The position numbers and the translations under genes are program-made. Shown in pieces: positions 33,611 through 34,181 of a stretch of 34,181 nucleotides of DNA. Under the pieces are notes generated by a model that ran no database searches, was not told the DNA's origin, and saw only the letters and a program-made list of their open reading frames with translations. The DNA comes from Tahibacter caeni (lineage in GTDB: Bacteria; Pseudomonadota; Gammaproteobacteria; Xanthomonadales; Rhodanobacteraceae). Every line of letters starts with the position of its first letter. The first letter of the stretch is position 1. Location of the stretch: positions 1 through 34,181 of the forward strand of contig NZ_JANFVR010000015.1 of the NCBI RefSeq assembly GCF_024609805.1, given 5' to 3'.

Positions 33611-34181
33611 TCAGGCGTCGGGTCGGCGCCGCGACGACAGCGCGCCGCCGTCGTCGTCCCAATAGCCGAACCAGCGCCGCGCGACGTACTTGTAGACGCG
33701 CTTGCCGCTGGCCTTCCAGGCGCGCGCTAGCCACGAGCGCCGCGCGAGCAGGCGGTGTTCCACCGGCGTCAGCGCCTGCGGGCAATAGCTGCGTTTGTGC
33801 TTGAGCAGGTGGCGCAGGTCCTCGCGCGCGAGCAGGCGGAACCAGCCGCCGCGGCGCCGGCTGATCCAGCAGATCTGGAAGTCGAGCACCGCCGGCGAGC
33901 CGTCGGCGCGAACGAGCCAGTTCGGCTCCTTGGCCAGGTCGTTGTGCGCGAGGCCGCGCGCACGCAGGTCGCGCAGCAGGCGGTGCGCCTGGCGATACCA
34001 GCGCGGATCGCGCGGCGGCGCCGACTGCATCGGCGCGCCGGCGATGTAGCTGCGTTCGAGCACGCGGCCGTCCCAGCGGCGCAGCTGCGGCACGCCGTCG
34101 AGCCCCTGCAGCCGCTGCAACCCGCGCGCCTCGTGCCGCGCGGCCCAGCGCGCGAGTCCGCGCAGCAGCCAGTGCGCGCTG
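33611..34181 (-). CDS. Partial LPS-kinase/RIO-like small protein kinase (5' end outside window)
   Basis: The frame is open to the right edge, so at least 189 codons are present and the start lies beyond 34181. The catalytic loop GLAHNDLAKEPNWLV and the metal-binding LDFQICW match small kinases of the lipopolysaccharide kinase and RIO type, with Asp in HNDL as the likely base and Asp in LDFQ in place of the DFG Asp. GRVLERSYIAGAPM precedes it, as part of the hinge region. Relatives in Lysobacterales are often called serine/threonine protein kinase; the substrate is unknown. It converges on the beta-helix gene with a ten-base gap. Confidence 0.78.
   Translation of the reverse strand, partial: SAHWLLRGLARWAARHEARGLQRLQGLDGVPQLRRWDGRVLERSYIAGAPMQSAPPRDPRWYRQAHRLLRDLRARGLAHNDLAKEPNWLVRADGSPAVLDFQICWISRRRGGWFRLLAREDLRHLLKHKRSYCPQALTPVEHRLLARRSWLARAWKASGKRVYKYVARRWFGYWDDDGGALSSRRRPDA

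Overview
The window is high-GC DNA (roughly two thirds G+C by eye) and reads like the chromosome of a gammaproteobacterium of the Lysobacterales (Xanthomonadales), probably near Rhodanobacteraceae. The reasons are the gene mix (nap operon, LodA/LodB, TonB, propeller-type histidine kinase), a secreted protein ending in an IFADGF tail, which I associate with that group, and likely leaderless starts. This placement is inference; there is no rRNA or tRNA in the window.

Layout. 1-2274: a patatin-like phospholipase and a WYL-type regulator (both minus), with a degenerate duplicate of the phospholipase tail at the left edge. 2275-4078: two consecutive hairpins, a small secreted protein and an NrtR-like Nudix/winged-helix regulator. 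4079-9280: a gene-free leader with an FNR-type box, then the complete periplasmic nitrate reductase operon napEFDABC (NapC to NapB to NapA electron path, NapD and NapF for assembly). 9281-9909: a scar made of the C-terminal ends of a divergent cupin/LysR pair whose 5' halves are gone. 9910-13044: a GNAT acetyltransferase, then a TetR repressor divergent from an O-methyltransferase and an NAD-binding reductase, with three copies of one operator between them. 13090-16470: a large orphan hybrid-sensor-type histidine kinase (propeller, Y_Y_Y, HisKA, HATPase) without a receiver.

17073-20803 is the most interesting block: a compact His-Xaa-Ser (Hxs) system in the order hxsD-hxsB-hxsC-hxsA. All junctions overlap. 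Two radical SAM proteins (one with a SPASM-like C-terminal Cys cluster) sit beside a small helper and a substrate-like protein that carries six His-Xaa-Ser repeats and a peptidoglycan-binding domain. The family is recognised by annotation models, but its biochemistry is, to my knowledge, not established. It is followed by AT-richer accessory DNA (20804-21480) with a small gene interrupted by an in-frame TGA, a C4-antisense-like RNA, and two tiny overlapping genes ending at a terminator.

22155-25338: lodB and lodA (minus), a quinoprotein amino-acid oxidase of the cysteine tryptophylquinone type and its flavoprotein maturase. Then a 609-base gene-free stretch with a perfect long hairpin, a bicupin and a zinc-ribbon membrane protein. 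27555-31405: the sulfate uptake operon sbp-cysT-cysW-cysA (minus). 31592-33600: a TonB-family protein with a terminator, and a secreted CSLREA-type parallel beta-helix protein. The right edge cuts a small lipopolysaccharide-kinase-like protein kinase.
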